A stretch of DNA of 64,000 nt from Streptomyces griseoluteus. GTDB lineage: Bacteria > Actinomycetota > Actinomycetes > Streptomycetales > Streptomycetaceae. The translations under genes and the position numbers were made by a program. Position 1 is the stretch's first letter, and every line of letters begins with the position of its first letter. Where the stretch lies: assembly GCF_004784465.1 (NCBI RefSeq), contig NZ_SRRU01000007.1, positions 311,091 through 375,090 of the forward strand, read 5' to 3'. The notes under the pieces were generated by a model. That model ran no database searches and had not been told where the DNA came from. It saw nothing but the letters and a program-made list of their open reading frames with translations. Below, one piece after another: positions 21,030 through 29,296 of this stretch.

Positions 21030-22448
21030 GTGAGCGAGCAGTCCCGTCGGCCGCACCGGCCCGCCAAGCCCTACCGGCGCCCCCAGAAGGACCCCGTCCG
21101 CGTCCTCGCCTTCGACGCGCTGCGCGCGGTGGACGAACGGGACGCCTACGCCAACCTCGTGCTGCCCCCGCTGCTGCGCAAGGCGCGGGAGAACGGCGAC
21201 TTCGGCGCGCGGGACGCCGCCCTCGCCACCGAGCTGGTCTACGGCACGCTGCGCCGCCAGGGGACGTACGACGCGATCATCGCCGAGTGCGTGGACCGCC
21301 CGCTGCGCGAGGTGGACCCGCCGGTGCTCGACGTACTCAGCCTCGGCGCGCACCAGTTGCTCGGCACGCGCATCCCCACCCACGCCGCCGTCTCGGCCTC
21401 GGTCGAGCTGGCGCGGGTGGTGCTCGGCGACGGCCGGGCCAAGTTCGTCAACGCCGTGCTGCGCAAGATCGCCCAGCACGACCTGGACGGCTGGCTGGAG
21501 CGGGTCGCGCCGCCCTACGACGAGGACCCCGAGGACCACCTCGCCGTCGTCCACTCCCACCCCCGCTGGATCGTCTCCGCGCTGTGGGACTCCCTCGGCG
21601 GCGGCCGCGCCGGCATCGAGGAACTCCTCGCGGCGGACAACGAGCGCCCCGAGGTCACCCTCGTCGCGCGGCCCGGCCGGTCCACCCCGGAGGAACTGCT
21701 GACCGAGGACGCGGCCGTGGCCGGTGACTGGTCCCCGTACGCGGTACGCCTCACCGAGGGCGGCGAGCCGGGCGCGGTGGAGGCCGTGCGCGAGGGCCGG
21801 GCCGGTGTGCAGGACGAGGGCAGCCAGCTGGTCGCCCTCGCCCTCGCCAACGCGCCCATCGACGGCCCCGACGAGAAGTGGCTCGACGGCTGCGCCGGCC
21901 CCGGCGGCAAGGCCGCGCTGCTGGCCGCCCTGGCCGCCCGGCGCGGTGCCACCCTGGTCGCCTCCGAGAAGCAGCCGCACCGTGCGGGCCTGGTGGCCAA
22001 GGCGCTGGCTGGCAACCCCGGCCCGTACCAGGTGATCACCGCCGACGGCACCCGTCCGCCGTGGCGCCCCGGCACCTTCGACCGCGTCCTGATGGACGTC
22101 CCCTGTACCGGCCTCGGCGCCCTGCGCCGCCGCCCCGAGGCCCGCTGGCGCCGCCGCCCCGAGGACCTCGAGAACTTCGCCCCGGTCCAGCGAGCCCTGC
22201 TGCGCACCGCCCTGGACTCCGTCCGCGTGGGCGGAGTGGTCGGCTACGCCACCTGCTCCCCCCACCTGGCAGAGACCCGGGCCGTGGTGGCCGACCTCCT
22301 GAAGCAGCACCCCGACACCGAACTGATCGACGCCCGCCCCCTCCTCCCCGGCGTCCCCGACCTGGGCGAGGGCCCCGACATCCAGCTCTGGCCCCACAAA
22401 CACGGCACGGACGCGATGTACCTGGCGTTGATCCGCCGCACGGCGTGA
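21030..22448 (+). CDS. rsmB: 16S rRNA m5C967 methyltransferase RsmB
   Basis: A 472-residue SAM-dependent RNA cytosine-5 methyltransferase. The N-terminal NusB-like RNA-binding domain (about 20-165) is followed by the Rossmann methyltransferase domain. Both catalytic cysteines are present: Cys359 in MDVPCTGLGALRRRPEARW and Cys409 in YATCSPHLAET. The SAM loop reads DGCAGPGGKAALL. GTG 21030 was chosen after the CGGAGC at 21015; upstream sequence is fmt and its spacer. Confidence 0.94.
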   Translation: MSEQSRRPHRPAKPYRRPQKDPVRVLAFDALRAVDERDAYANLVLPPLLRKARENGDFGARDAALATELVYGTLRRQGTYDAIIAECVDRPLREVDPPVLDVLSLGAHQLLGTRIPTHAAVSASVELARVVLGDGRAKFVNAVLRKIAQHDLDGWLERVAPPYDEDPEDHLAVVHSHPRWIVSALWDSLGGGRAGIEELLAADNERPEVTLVARPGRSTPEELLTEDAAVAGDWSPYAVRLTEGGEPGAVEAVREGRAGVQDEGSQLVALALANAPIDGPDEKWLDGCAGPGGKAALLAALAARRGATLVASEKQPHRAGLVAKALAGNPGPYQVITADGTRPPWRPGTFDRVLMDVPCTGLGALRRRPEARWRRRPEDLENFAPVQRALLRTALDSVRVGGVVGYATCSPHLAETRAVVADLLKQHPDTELIDARPLLPGVPDLGEGPDIQLWPHKHGTDAMYLALIRRTA

Positions 22449-22512
22449 GCAGGTTCCTGACGGCCTGCCCCTGATCCCGGGCGCCCTGGAAACCCCGCCC
22501 AGGCGAGTCAGC

Positions 22513-22558
22513 TCAGGGGCGCGGGGAACTGCGCGAACGACCCCCACCGGGCCGGCAC
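22513..22558. repeat. Dispersed intergenic repeat, copy 2 (plus orientation)
   Basis: Begins TCAGGGGCGCGGGGAAC and ends GGGCCGGCAC; aligns to the reverse complement of 1481-1525. It sits in the rsmB-rpe gap. Confidence 0.75.
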
Positions 22559-22626
22559 CCGAAGAACGACCGCACCTCCGACGGCCCGACGCCGCACCCC
22601 CCGGAGGGGCATGGCAGGCTTGGTCC

Positions 22627-23313
22627 ATGGCCGCGCAGATCAACCCCAGCATCCTGTCCGCAGACTTCGCCCGCCTCGCCGACGAGGCGAAGGCGGTCGA
22701 GGGCGCCGACTATCTCCACGTCGACGTCATGGACAACCACTTCGTCCCGAACCTCACGCTCGGCACCCCCGTCGTGGAGTCCCTGGCCCGTGCCACGGAC
22801 ATCCCGCTGGACTGCCACCTGATGATCGAGGACCCCGACCGCTGGGCCCCGCAGTACGTCGAGGCGGGCGCCTCCTCGGTGACCTTCCACGTCGAGGCGG
22901 CGCACGCCCCCGTCCGGCTCGCCCGCGAGATCCGCGCCAAGGGCGCCCGCGCCGCCATGGCCCTCAAGCCCGCGACGCCGATCGAGTCGTACGAGGACAT
23001 GCTCCCCGAGCTGGACATGCTGCTGATCATGACGGTCGAGCCGGGCTTCGGCGGGCAGGCGTTCCTCGACATCACGCTGCCCAAGATCCGCCGTACCCGC
23101 GACCTGATCGCCAAGCACGGCCTGCAGATGTGGCTCCAGGTGGACGGCGGTGTCTCGGCCGAGACGATCGAGCGCTGCGCCGAGGCGGGGGCGGACGTCT
23201 TCGTCGCCGGATCGGCCGTGTACGGGGCCCAGGACCCGGCCGAGGCGGTCCGTGCGCTGCGCGCGCAGGCGGACCGCGCGATCGCCGATTCGACCTGGGC
23301 GTGCGGCCACTGA
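22627..23313 (+). CDS. rpe: Ribulose-phosphate 3-epimerase
   Basis: Interconverts ribulose 5-phosphate and xylulose 5-phosphate in the pentose phosphate pathway. The 228-residue TIM barrel shows INPSILSADFARL, the metal/catalytic segment DYLHVDVMDNHFVPNLT, MTVEPGFGGQ near residue 137, and the phosphate loop VDGGVSAETI followed by GADVFVAGSAVYG. ATG 22627 is the family start. Confidence 0.97.
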   Translation: MAAQINPSILSADFARLADEAKAVEGADYLHVDVMDNHFVPNLTLGTPVVESLARATDIPLDCHLMIEDPDRWAPQYVEAGASSVTFHVEAAHAPVRLAREIRAKGARAAMALKPATPIESYEDMLPELDMLLIMTVEPGFGGQAFLDITLPKIRRTRDLIAKHGLQMWLQVDGGVSAETIERCAEAGADVFVAGSAVYGAQDPAEAVRALRAQADRAIADSTWACGH

Positions 23314-23427
23314 GTCACGCGTAGGTGAACGGTTGAGAGAAGGCCGCCCATCAGGGCGGATTCACGGCGCCGGATCTGCGAGGATGAACGGCGAATCCAG
23401 AGTGTGAACAGCAGTGAGGAGAGCGCC

Positions 23428-24447
23428 GTGTCGGGTATGTCGGCGGGCCGGTCAGCCATGCGGATGGGACCCGCTGAGCTGGTGCAGGCGGCGGCCATGG
23501 CCCGCCGCTTCTACCTGGAGGGCAAGTCCAAGATCCAGATCGCCGAGGAGTTCGGCGTCAGCCGCTTCAAGGTGGCCCGGGTCCTGGAGACCGCCCTCGA
23601 ACGGGATCTCGTCCGTATCGAGATCCGCGTCCCGGCCGAGCTGGACGCGGAGCGCTCGGACGCGCTCCGGGCCCGGTACGGCCTCAGGCACGCCGTCGTG
23701 GTCGAGTCCCCGGCCGACGCCGAGGAGACCCCCGACCCGGAGAACCTGGGCGAGGTCGCCGCCGACCTGCTCGGTGAACTCGTCGACGAGGGCGATGTCC
23801 TCGGCCTCGCCTGGGGCCGCTCCACCATCCACATGGCGGCCGCGCTCGACCGGCTTCCGCCGTGCACGGTGGTGCAGCTGACGGGCGTGTACGACGCCGG
23901 GACCGCCGAGCGCGGCTCGGTGGAGGCCGTCCGCCGCGCCGCCCAGGTGTCCGGCGGGGACGCCCACCCCATCTACGCGCCGATGCTGCTGCCGGACGAG
24001 GCCACGGCCGCCGCCCTGCGCAACCAGACCGGGATCGCCCGCGCCTTTGAGTACTTCGACAAGGTCACGGTCGCCTGCGTCTCCATCGGTTCCTGGGAGC
24101 CGGGCATCTCCACGGTGCACGACATGCTCAGCGACGAGGAGCGCGCGCACTACGCCTCGCTCGGCGTCGCCGCCGAGATGTCCGCGCACCTCTTCGACGC
24201 CGACGGGCGCCGGATCGGACGGGACCTGGGCGAGCGGTGCATCACGGTCAAGACCGACCAGTTGCGCCGTATCCCCGAGGTCGTGGCCATCGCGGGCGGC
24301 CAGCGCAAGGCCCCGGCGATCGACGCGGTGCTGCGCTCCGGGCTGGTCACCAGCCTGGTGACGGACACCTCGGCCGCGGACTACCTGCTCACCGCGGGCG
24401 CCGCGCCGAAGCCCGCGCTCAGCCGCGCCGACCCCGACGGGGTCTGA
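23428..24447 (+). CDS. SorC/DeoR-type sugar-binding transcriptional regulator
   Basis: A 339-residue regulator with an N-terminal helix-turn-helix (about 16-60, MARRFYLEGKSKIQIAEEFGVSRFKVARVL) and a C-terminal SorC-like phosphosugar-binding domain (about 75-320) containing GLAWGRSTIHMA. Such proteins sense sugar phosphates. GTG 23428 is chosen because AGGAG sits six bases upstream; GTG 23404 would add eight residues. It follows rpe, suggesting a pentose phosphate ligand, though this is inference. The effector and targets are unknown. Confidence 0.88.
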   Translation: MSGMSAGRSAMRMGPAELVQAAAMARRFYLEGKSKIQIAEEFGVSRFKVARVLETALERDLVRIEIRVPAELDAERSDALRARYGLRHAVVVESPADAEETPDPENLGEVAADLLGELVDEGDVLGLAWGRSTIHMAAALDRLPPCTVVQLTGVYDAGTAERGSVEAVRRAAQVSGGDAHPIYAPMLLPDEATAAALRNQTGIARAFEYFDKVTVACVSIGSWEPGISTVHDMLSDEERAHYASLGVAAEMSAHLFDADGRRIGRDLGERCITVKTDQLRRIPEVVAIAGGQRKAPAIDAVLRSGLVTSLVTDTSAADYLLTAGAAPKPALSRADPDGV

Positions 24448-24481
24448 GTCCCGACGGGGTCTCGAGTCCCGGCGGGGTCCG
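24430..24481. repeat. Three tandem 16-18-bp units at the regulator's 3' end
   Basis: GACCCCGACGGGGTCT, GAGTCCCGACGGGGTCTC and GAGTCCCGGCGGGGTCCG follow one another; each is close to a palindrome. The first spans the last codons and stop of the SorC-type gene. Confidence 0.7.
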
Positions 24482-24537
24482 AGGACGAATCCGGCGGAAG
24501 GCTGCCACGGCGGGCGGGCCGTGGCAGCATCTTCGGC

Positions 24538-24990
24538 ATGCTGTCGCGGTTCGTCCCCCGGATCCCGAAGAGATACAGCGGCCGGGCGCGCCTGCTCGCC
24601 GGTGTGCTGGCCGTCCTCGGTGCCCTGCTGGCCGGCTGCGCCGGTACGGACGCGGCCACCGAACCCCCGGCCGCCTCCCGGAACGCCGCCTCGGTCCCGG
24701 CCTGGGCCGCGGGCATGGCCGCCGTCCCCGAGTCCCGGCTGCCTGTCGAGGCCCGGCGCACCCTCGCCCTCGTCGACAAGGGCGGCCCCTACCCGTACGC
24801 GCGGGACGGGACCGTCTTCGGGAACTTCGAGGGCCGTCTCCCCAGGCACCAGCGCGGTTACTACCACGAGTACACCGTGCCCACCCCCGGCTCCAGCGGC
24901 CGGGGCGCCCGGCGCATGGTCACCGGGGACGGCGGGGAGTTCTACTACACCGATGATCATTACAACTCGTTCCGGGCGGTGCTGAGATGA
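24538..24990 (+). CDS. Guanyl-specific ribonuclease (RNase Sa family), predicted lipoprotein
   Basis: A 150-residue precursor of a guanine-specific endoribonuclease. The C-terminal 95 residues match RNase Sa: GGPYPYARDGTVFGN, GYYHEYTVPTPG with the catalytic Glu111, GARRM with Arg125/126, and YYTDDHYNSF with catalytic His141. The N-terminus has basic residues, a hydrophobic stretch and the lipobox LAGC with Cys34, so the enzyme may be membrane-tethered outside the cell. The two cysteines forming the RNase Sa disulphide are absent. Its stop overlaps the barstar gene start as ATGA, so enzyme and inhibitor are made together. Confidence 0.93.
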   Translation: MLSRFVPRIPKRYSGRARLLAGVLAVLGALLAGCAGTDAATEPPAASRNAASVPAWAAGMAAVPESRLPVEARRTLALVDKGGPYPYARDGTVFGNFEGRLPRHQRGYYHEYTVPTPGSSGRGARRMVTGDGGEFYYTDDHYNSFRAVLR

Positions 24991-25322
24991 GCGAAGACCT
25001 TGTCGACCGGGTCGCGGTCACCCTCGACCTCAAGGGGGTCCGCGACAAGGCCGGGCTGATGGACCGGGTCGTGGCCGCGCTGGACCTGCCCGACTGGTTC
25101 GGCCGCAACTGGGACGCCCTGCTGGACTCGCTCTCCGACACCAGCGTGTGGCCCCCGGCCGCCATCGAGCGCGGGCTGCTGATCGTCGTACGGAACTGGG
25201 AGCCGTTCGCCGAGCTGAACGGGCAGGAGTGGCGCATCGCGCGGGACGTGTTCTCCGAGGCGGTGGACCGCACCTCGTTCCTCGACGTGGTGCTCGCCCT
25301 TGGAGGAACCTCCGAGCTGTGA
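24987..25322 (+). CDS. Barstar-family ribonuclease inhibitor
   Basis: A 111-residue intracellular inhibitor of the RNase encoded just upstream. It has the barstar core LDLPDWFGRNWDALLDSLSD (about 34-53), the helix that plugs the RNase active site with acidic residues, and the C-terminal beta strand FLDVVLALGG. The ATGA overlap with the RNase gene supports a dedicated enzyme/immunity pair. Confidence 0.94.
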   Translation: MSEDLVDRVAVTLDLKGVRDKAGLMDRVVAALDLPDWFGRNWDALLDSLSDTSVWPPAAIERGLLIVVRNWEPFAELNGQEWRIARDVFSEAVDRTSFLDVVLALGGTSEL

Positions 25323-25448
25323 CCGCGGGTCCCTGGAGGTTCCGTGAGGGCATGGTCAAGGCCCTGGCATGGGAGAATGAAGTACGTGCTCTTTCCCCCT
25401 GGCGCACCCGTCGGGGGGTCACCTCTGATCGACTGGGATGTGCGGCAC

Positions 25449-26891
25449 GTGCGTTTCCTCAATGACATCCAGCCCGCCTACGACCTGACGTACGACGACG
25501 TCTTCATGGTGCCGAGCCGATCGGCGGTCGGTTCCCGGCAGGCGGTGGACCTCGGCTCTCCCGATGGCACCGGTACCACCATCCCGCTGGTCGTCGCCAA
25601 CATGACCGCCATCGCGGGACGCCGGATGGCGGAGACGATGGCCCGGCGCGGCGGCCTGGTGGTCATCCCGCAGGACATCCCGATCGACGTCGTCACCGAG
25701 GTCGTCTCCTGGGTCAAGAGCCGCCACCTCGTCCTGGACACCCCGATCGTGCTGTCCCCGCACCAGACGGTGGCCGACGCGCTGGCCCTGCTGCCCAAGC
25801 GGTCGCACAACGCCGGTGTCGTCGTGGACGCCGACTACCGTCCCGTCGGTGTCGTCACCGACCAGGACCTCAGCGGGGTCGACCGCTTCACCCAGCTCGA
25901 AGTGGTCATGTCCCGCGACCTGCTGCTGCTCGACGCCGGCATCGACCCGCGCGAGGCGTTCAACATCCTGGACGCGGCCAACCGCCGCTATGCCCCGGCC
26001 GTCGACGCCGAGGGCCGCCTGGCCGGCATCCTCACCCGCAAGGGCGCCCTGCGCGCCACCCTGTACACCCCGGCCGTGGACGCCGACGGCAAGCTCCGCA
26101 TCGCGGCGGCCGTGGGCATCAACGGCGACGTGGCGGGCAAGGCCAAGCAGCTTCTCGACGCCGGCGTGGACACCCTCGTCATCGACACCGCGCACGGCCA
26201 CCAGGAGTCGATGATCAGCGCGGTCCGCACCGTGCGCGCCCTCGACCCGCAGGTGCCGATCGTCGCGGGCAACATCGTCTCCGCCGAGGGCGTCCGCGAC
26301 CTGATCGAGGCGGGCGCCGACATCATCAAGGTCGGCGTCGGACCGGGGGCCATGTGCACCACCCGGATGATGACCGGCGTGGGCCGCCCGCAGTTCTCCG
26401 CCGTGCTGGAGTGCGCCGCCGAGGCGAAGAAGCACGGCAAGCACGTATGGGCCGACGGCGGTGTCCGCCACCCGCGCGACGTCGCCATGGCGCTCGCGGC
26501 CGGTGCCTCCAACGTCATGGTCGGCTCCTGGTTCGCCGGCACCTACGAGTCGCCCGGCGACCTCCAGCAGGACGCCAACGGCCGCCTGTACAAGGAGTCG
26601 TTCGGCATGGCGTCCGCCCGCGCGGTGCGCAACCGCACCTCCGAGGAGTCGTCGTACGACCGCGCCCGCAAGGGCCTCTTCGAGGAGGGCATCTCCACCT
26701 CCCGCATGTTCCTCGACCCGGCCCGGCCGGGCGTGGAGGACCTGGTCGACTCGATCATCGCGGGCGTCCGCTCCTCCTGCACCTACGCCGGTGCCGGTTC
26801 GCTGGAGGAGTTCGCGGAGAAGGCCATCGTCGGCATCCAGAGCGCGGCCGGGTACGCCGAGGGCATGCCCCTGCACGCCAGCTGGAGCTGA
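25449..26891 (+). CDS. guaB1: GuaB1-type IMP dehydrogenase/GMP reductase family protein
   Basis: A 480-residue TIM-barrel enzyme with an inserted CBS-domain pair (about 95-210). The catalytic cysteine is Cys303 in GPGAMCTTRMMTGVG. The family had been labelled IMP dehydrogenase, but the mycobacterial GuaB1 with CBS domain was shown to be a GMP reductase, so conversion of GMP to IMP with NADPH is the more likely reaction. GTG 25449 (protein begins RFLNDIQPAYDLTYDDVF) is preferred; GTG 25440 is an in-frame alternative. A terminator follows. Confidence 0.88.
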   Translation: MRFLNDIQPAYDLTYDDVFMVPSRSAVGSRQAVDLGSPDGTGTTIPLVVANMTAIAGRRMAETMARRGGLVVIPQDIPIDVVTEVVSWVKSRHLVLDTPIVLSPHQTVADALALLPKRSHNAGVVVDADYRPVGVVTDQDLSGVDRFTQLEVVMSRDLLLLDAGIDPREAFNILDAANRRYAPAVDAEGRLAGILTRKGALRATLYTPAVDADGKLRIAAAVGINGDVAGKAKQLLDAGVDTLVIDTAHGHQESMISAVRTVRALDPQVPIVAGNIVSAEGVRDLIEAGADIIKVGVGPGAMCTTRMMTGVGRPQFSAVLECAAEAKKHGKHVWADGGVRHPRDVAMALAAGASNVMVGSWFAGTYESPGDLQQDANGRLYKESFGMASARAVRNRTSEESSYDRARKGLFEEGISTSRMFLDPARPGVEDLVDSIIAGVRSSCTYAGAGSLEEFAEKAIVGIQSAAGYAEGMPLHASWS

Positions 26892-26907
26892 TCACCCGCT
26901 CGTTCCC

Positions 26908-26949
26908 CGTACGGCCCCCGCCCCCCTCTCCGGGAGCGGGGGCCGTACG
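26908..26949 (+). terminator. Terminator after guaB1
   Basis: CGTACGGCCCCCGC (26908-26921) pairs perfectly over 14 bp with GCGGGGGCCGTACG (26936-26949). Confidence 0.85.
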
Positions 26950-26996
26950 CGTGCGGGGCCGTCCCCCAGGCTCCCCGGCCGCCCGGACGTCACCTC

Positions 26997-27080
26997 GCGC
27001 AACCATCGAAAAGCCCCGCGCAACGAACTCGCGCCGGGATGCGATGAACGCAACGATCTTGCGGAGATGCGCAAGGTTGC
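26997..27080 (+). promoter_or_regulatory. Phased CGCAA array, likely Lrp/AsnC operator of the permease operon
   Basis: CGCAA occurs at 26998, 27019, 27049 and 27070, spaced 21, 30 and 21 bases, that is two, three and two helical turns. The last part is a nested dyad: GCAAC (27050-27054), CTTGCG (27058-27063), CGCAAG (27070-27075), GTTGC (27076-27080). A possible promoter TTACGC-18-TAGGGT (27085-27114) lies just downstream. Phased half sites are typical for Lrp-family proteins, and an Lrp gene is second in this operon. Confidence 0.7.
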
Positions 27081-27222
27081 TCCATTACGCCCGTGAAACC
27101 CGACCTCATAGGGTCGGGCGCTGTACACAGGCGTGGCGGGGACCCCGCTCGGCGGGTCCCGGCTGTCAGGGGTTCCGCCGGTCCCCGTCCTCTTCGACCG
27201 GCAGCGATGAAGGAGCCAGCGC

Positions 27223-28707
27223 GTGCTCGACCAAGGCGCACCCCTGCAGTCCCCACCCACCACTGCCCCGTCCTCCCCGGGCCTCGGCGCGCGCCTCATG
27301 CGCCGCAAGCCGGTGGAACGCCTGGTGCAGGAGGGCGGACACGGTGAGGGAGGCTCGCTGCGGCGCTCCCTCGGCCTGTGGCAGCTCACCATGATCAGCA
27401 TCGGTGCCACGCTCGGCACCGGCATCTTCGTCGTCCTCGGCGAGGCCGTCCCCAAGGCCGGACCCGCGGTCACCCTGTCGTTCGTCATCGCCGGTCTGAC
27501 GGCGCTGTTCTCGGCCCTCTCCTACGCGGAGCTGGCCGGCACCATCCCGGTCGCCGGCTCCTCGTACTCGTACGCGTACGCGACGATGGGCGAGCTGATC
27601 GCCTGGATCTGCGGCTGGTGCCTGGTCCTGGAGTACGGCGTCTCCGTCGCGGCCGTCGCCGTCGGCTGGGGCGAGTACCTGAACGAGCTGCTCGACGGCA
27701 CCATCGGCGTCACCATCCCGGACGCGCTCTCCGCGCCGCCCGGTGACGGCGGCGTCTTCAACCTGCCCGCGCTGATCGTCGTCCTGCTCGCGATGGCGTT
27801 CCTGCTCGGCGGAGCCCGCGAGTCGGCACGCGCCAACACCATCATGGTAGCCGTGAAGATCGCCGCGCTGGTGCTGTTCTGCGCGATCGGGGTACAGGGC
27901 CTGCGCTCCGGCAACTACGAGCACTTCATGCCGCTCGGCATGGCGGGCGTCAGCGCGGCCGGCGCCACCCTGTTCTTCTCCTACATCGGCTTCGACGCCG
28001 CCTCCACCGCCGGCGAGGAAGCCAGGGACCCGCAGCGCGACCTGCCGCGCGCGATCATGCTCTCGCTCGTCATCGTGACCGCGCTGTACGTCCTCGTCGC
28101 GGCCGTCGCCGTCGGCGCGAAGCCCTGGCGGCAGTTCGGCGACTCGGAGGCCGCGCTCGCCGAGATCATGAGGGACGTCACCGGGCAGACCTTCTGGGGC
28201 ACGCTCCTGGCGGCCTGCGCCGTCATCGCGATCGCCAGCGTCGTGCTGACCGTCCTCTACGGCCAGACCCGCATCCTGTTCGCGATGGCCCGCGACGGCC
28301 TGGTGCCCAAGGTGTTCGCCCGGGTCCACCCGAAGACCGGCACGCCCCGCGCCAACACGGTCATCGTCTCGCTGTTCTGCGGTGTCCTCGCCGCCGCGAT
28401 CCCGCTCGGCCAGCTCGCCGATGCCACCAGCATCGGCACGCTGTTCGCCTTCGCGCTGGTCAACGTCGCCGTCGTGGTGCTGCGCCGGACGCGCCCGGCC
28501 ATGCGCCGCACGTTCCGGGTTCCGTTCGCTCCGGTGATGCCCGCGATCGGCTTCCTGCTGTGCCTGTGGATGATGGCCTCCCTCTCCGCCGTCACCTGGG
28601 TGGTCTTCGGCGTCTGGATGGCCGTCGGGCTCGTGTTCTACTTCAGTTACGGCTACCGCCGGTCCCGGATGGCGAACGCGGAACCCACCGTCGCCGAGCA
28701 ACCGTAG
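27223..28707 (+). CDS. Amino-acid permease, APC superfamily (CAT/YfnA type)
   Basis: A 494-residue inner-membrane transporter with about twelve to thirteen predicted helices. The first helix segment, TMISIGATLGTGIFVVLG, holds the APC substrate-site motif GxGIF; GFDAASTAGEEARDPQRDLPRA follows near residue 260. CAT/YfnA relatives carry cationic and other amino acids. GTG 27223 has GAAGGAG upstream. The Lrp/AsnC gene follows 30 bases downstream, and the phased operator is shared with davAB, so lysine is a reasonable guess for the substrate; this is inference. Confidence 0.9.
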   Translation: MLDQGAPLQSPPTTAPSSPGLGARLMRRKPVERLVQEGGHGEGGSLRRSLGLWQLTMISIGATLGTGIFVVLGEAVPKAGPAVTLSFVIAGLTALFSALSYAELAGTIPVAGSSYSYAYATMGELIAWICGWCLVLEYGVSVAAVAVGWGEYLNELLDGTIGVTIPDALSAPPGDGGVFNLPALIVVLLAMAFLLGGARESARANTIMVAVKIAALVLFCAIGVQGLRSGNYEHFMPLGMAGVSAAGATLFFSYIGFDAASTAGEEARDPQRDLPRAIMLSLVIVTALYVLVAAVAVGAKPWRQFGDSEAALAEIMRDVTGQTFWGTLLAACAVIAIASVVLTVLYGQTRILFAMARDGLVPKVFARVHPKTGTPRANTVIVSLFCGVLAAAIPLGQLADATSIGTLFAFALVNVAVVVLRRTRPAMRRTFRVPFAPVMPAIGFLLCLWMMASLSAVTWVVFGVWMAVGLVFYFSYGYRRSRMANAEPTVAEQP

Positions 28708-28737
28708 AACTCCTCCCAGAAAAGTGAACCACCCGCA

Positions 28738-29190
28738 GTGCTGAACGATCTCGACGAACGCATCGTGCACGCCCTCGCCGAGGACGCCCGCCGCTCCTAC
28801 GCGGACATCGGGCAACTGGTCGGCCTGTCCGCGCCCGCCGTGAAGCGGCGCGTGGACCGGCTGCGGGCCGTCGGAGCCATCACCGGGTTCACCGTCCGGG
28901 TGGAGCCGGCGGCCCTCGGCTGGGAGACCGAGGGGTACATCGAGATCTACTGCCGCAGCAACACCTCGCCGGAGACCATCCTGCGCGGTCTGGAGCGCTA
29001 CCAGGAGGTGGTGGCCGCGTCCACGGTCACCGGGGACGCGGACGCCATCGCGCAGGTCTTCGCCTCCGACATGCGGCACTTCGAGCGGGTGCTGGAGCGG
29101 ATCGCCGGGGAGCCCTTCGTGGAGCGGACCAAGTCGGTGCTGGTGCTCTCGCCGCTGCTGCGCCGCTTCTCCTCGGGCGCGCCGGGCTGA
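28738..29190 (+). CDS. Lrp/AsnC family regulator
   Basis: A 150-residue regulator with the Lrp winged helix-turn-helix (LNDLDERIVHALAEDARRSYADIGQLVGLSAPAVKRRVDRL, quoted in parts; about 1-45) and a C-terminal RAM ligand-binding domain with VTGDADAIAQVF. Such proteins form octamers that wrap DNA and respond to amino acids. It is in the same transcript as the amino-acid permease and is the best candidate for binding the phased CGCAA arrays before the permease and before davA. Confidence 0.92.
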   Translation: MLNDLDERIVHALAEDARRSYADIGQLVGLSAPAVKRRVDRLRAVGAITGFTVRVEPAALGWETEGYIEIYCRSNTSPETILRGLERYQEVVAASTVTGDADAIAQVFASDMRHFERVLERIAGEPFVERTKSVLVLSPLLRRFSSGAPG

Positions 29191-29227
29191 CCGGCTGTCG
29201 GTACGGTCGGGCTACCCAAGGTAACCA

Positions 29228-29256
29228 TTGCGCTCCCCGGAGCGATCCCGTAGGTT
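29228..29256 (+). promoter_or_regulatory. Promoter of the conservon operon
   Basis: TTGCGC (29228-29233) and TAGGTT (29251-29256) with a 17-base spacer, 41 bases before cvnA. Confidence 0.6.
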
Positions 29257-29296
29257 GTCCGGCACTTTCTACCCACTGGTAACCGGCAGGTGATCC

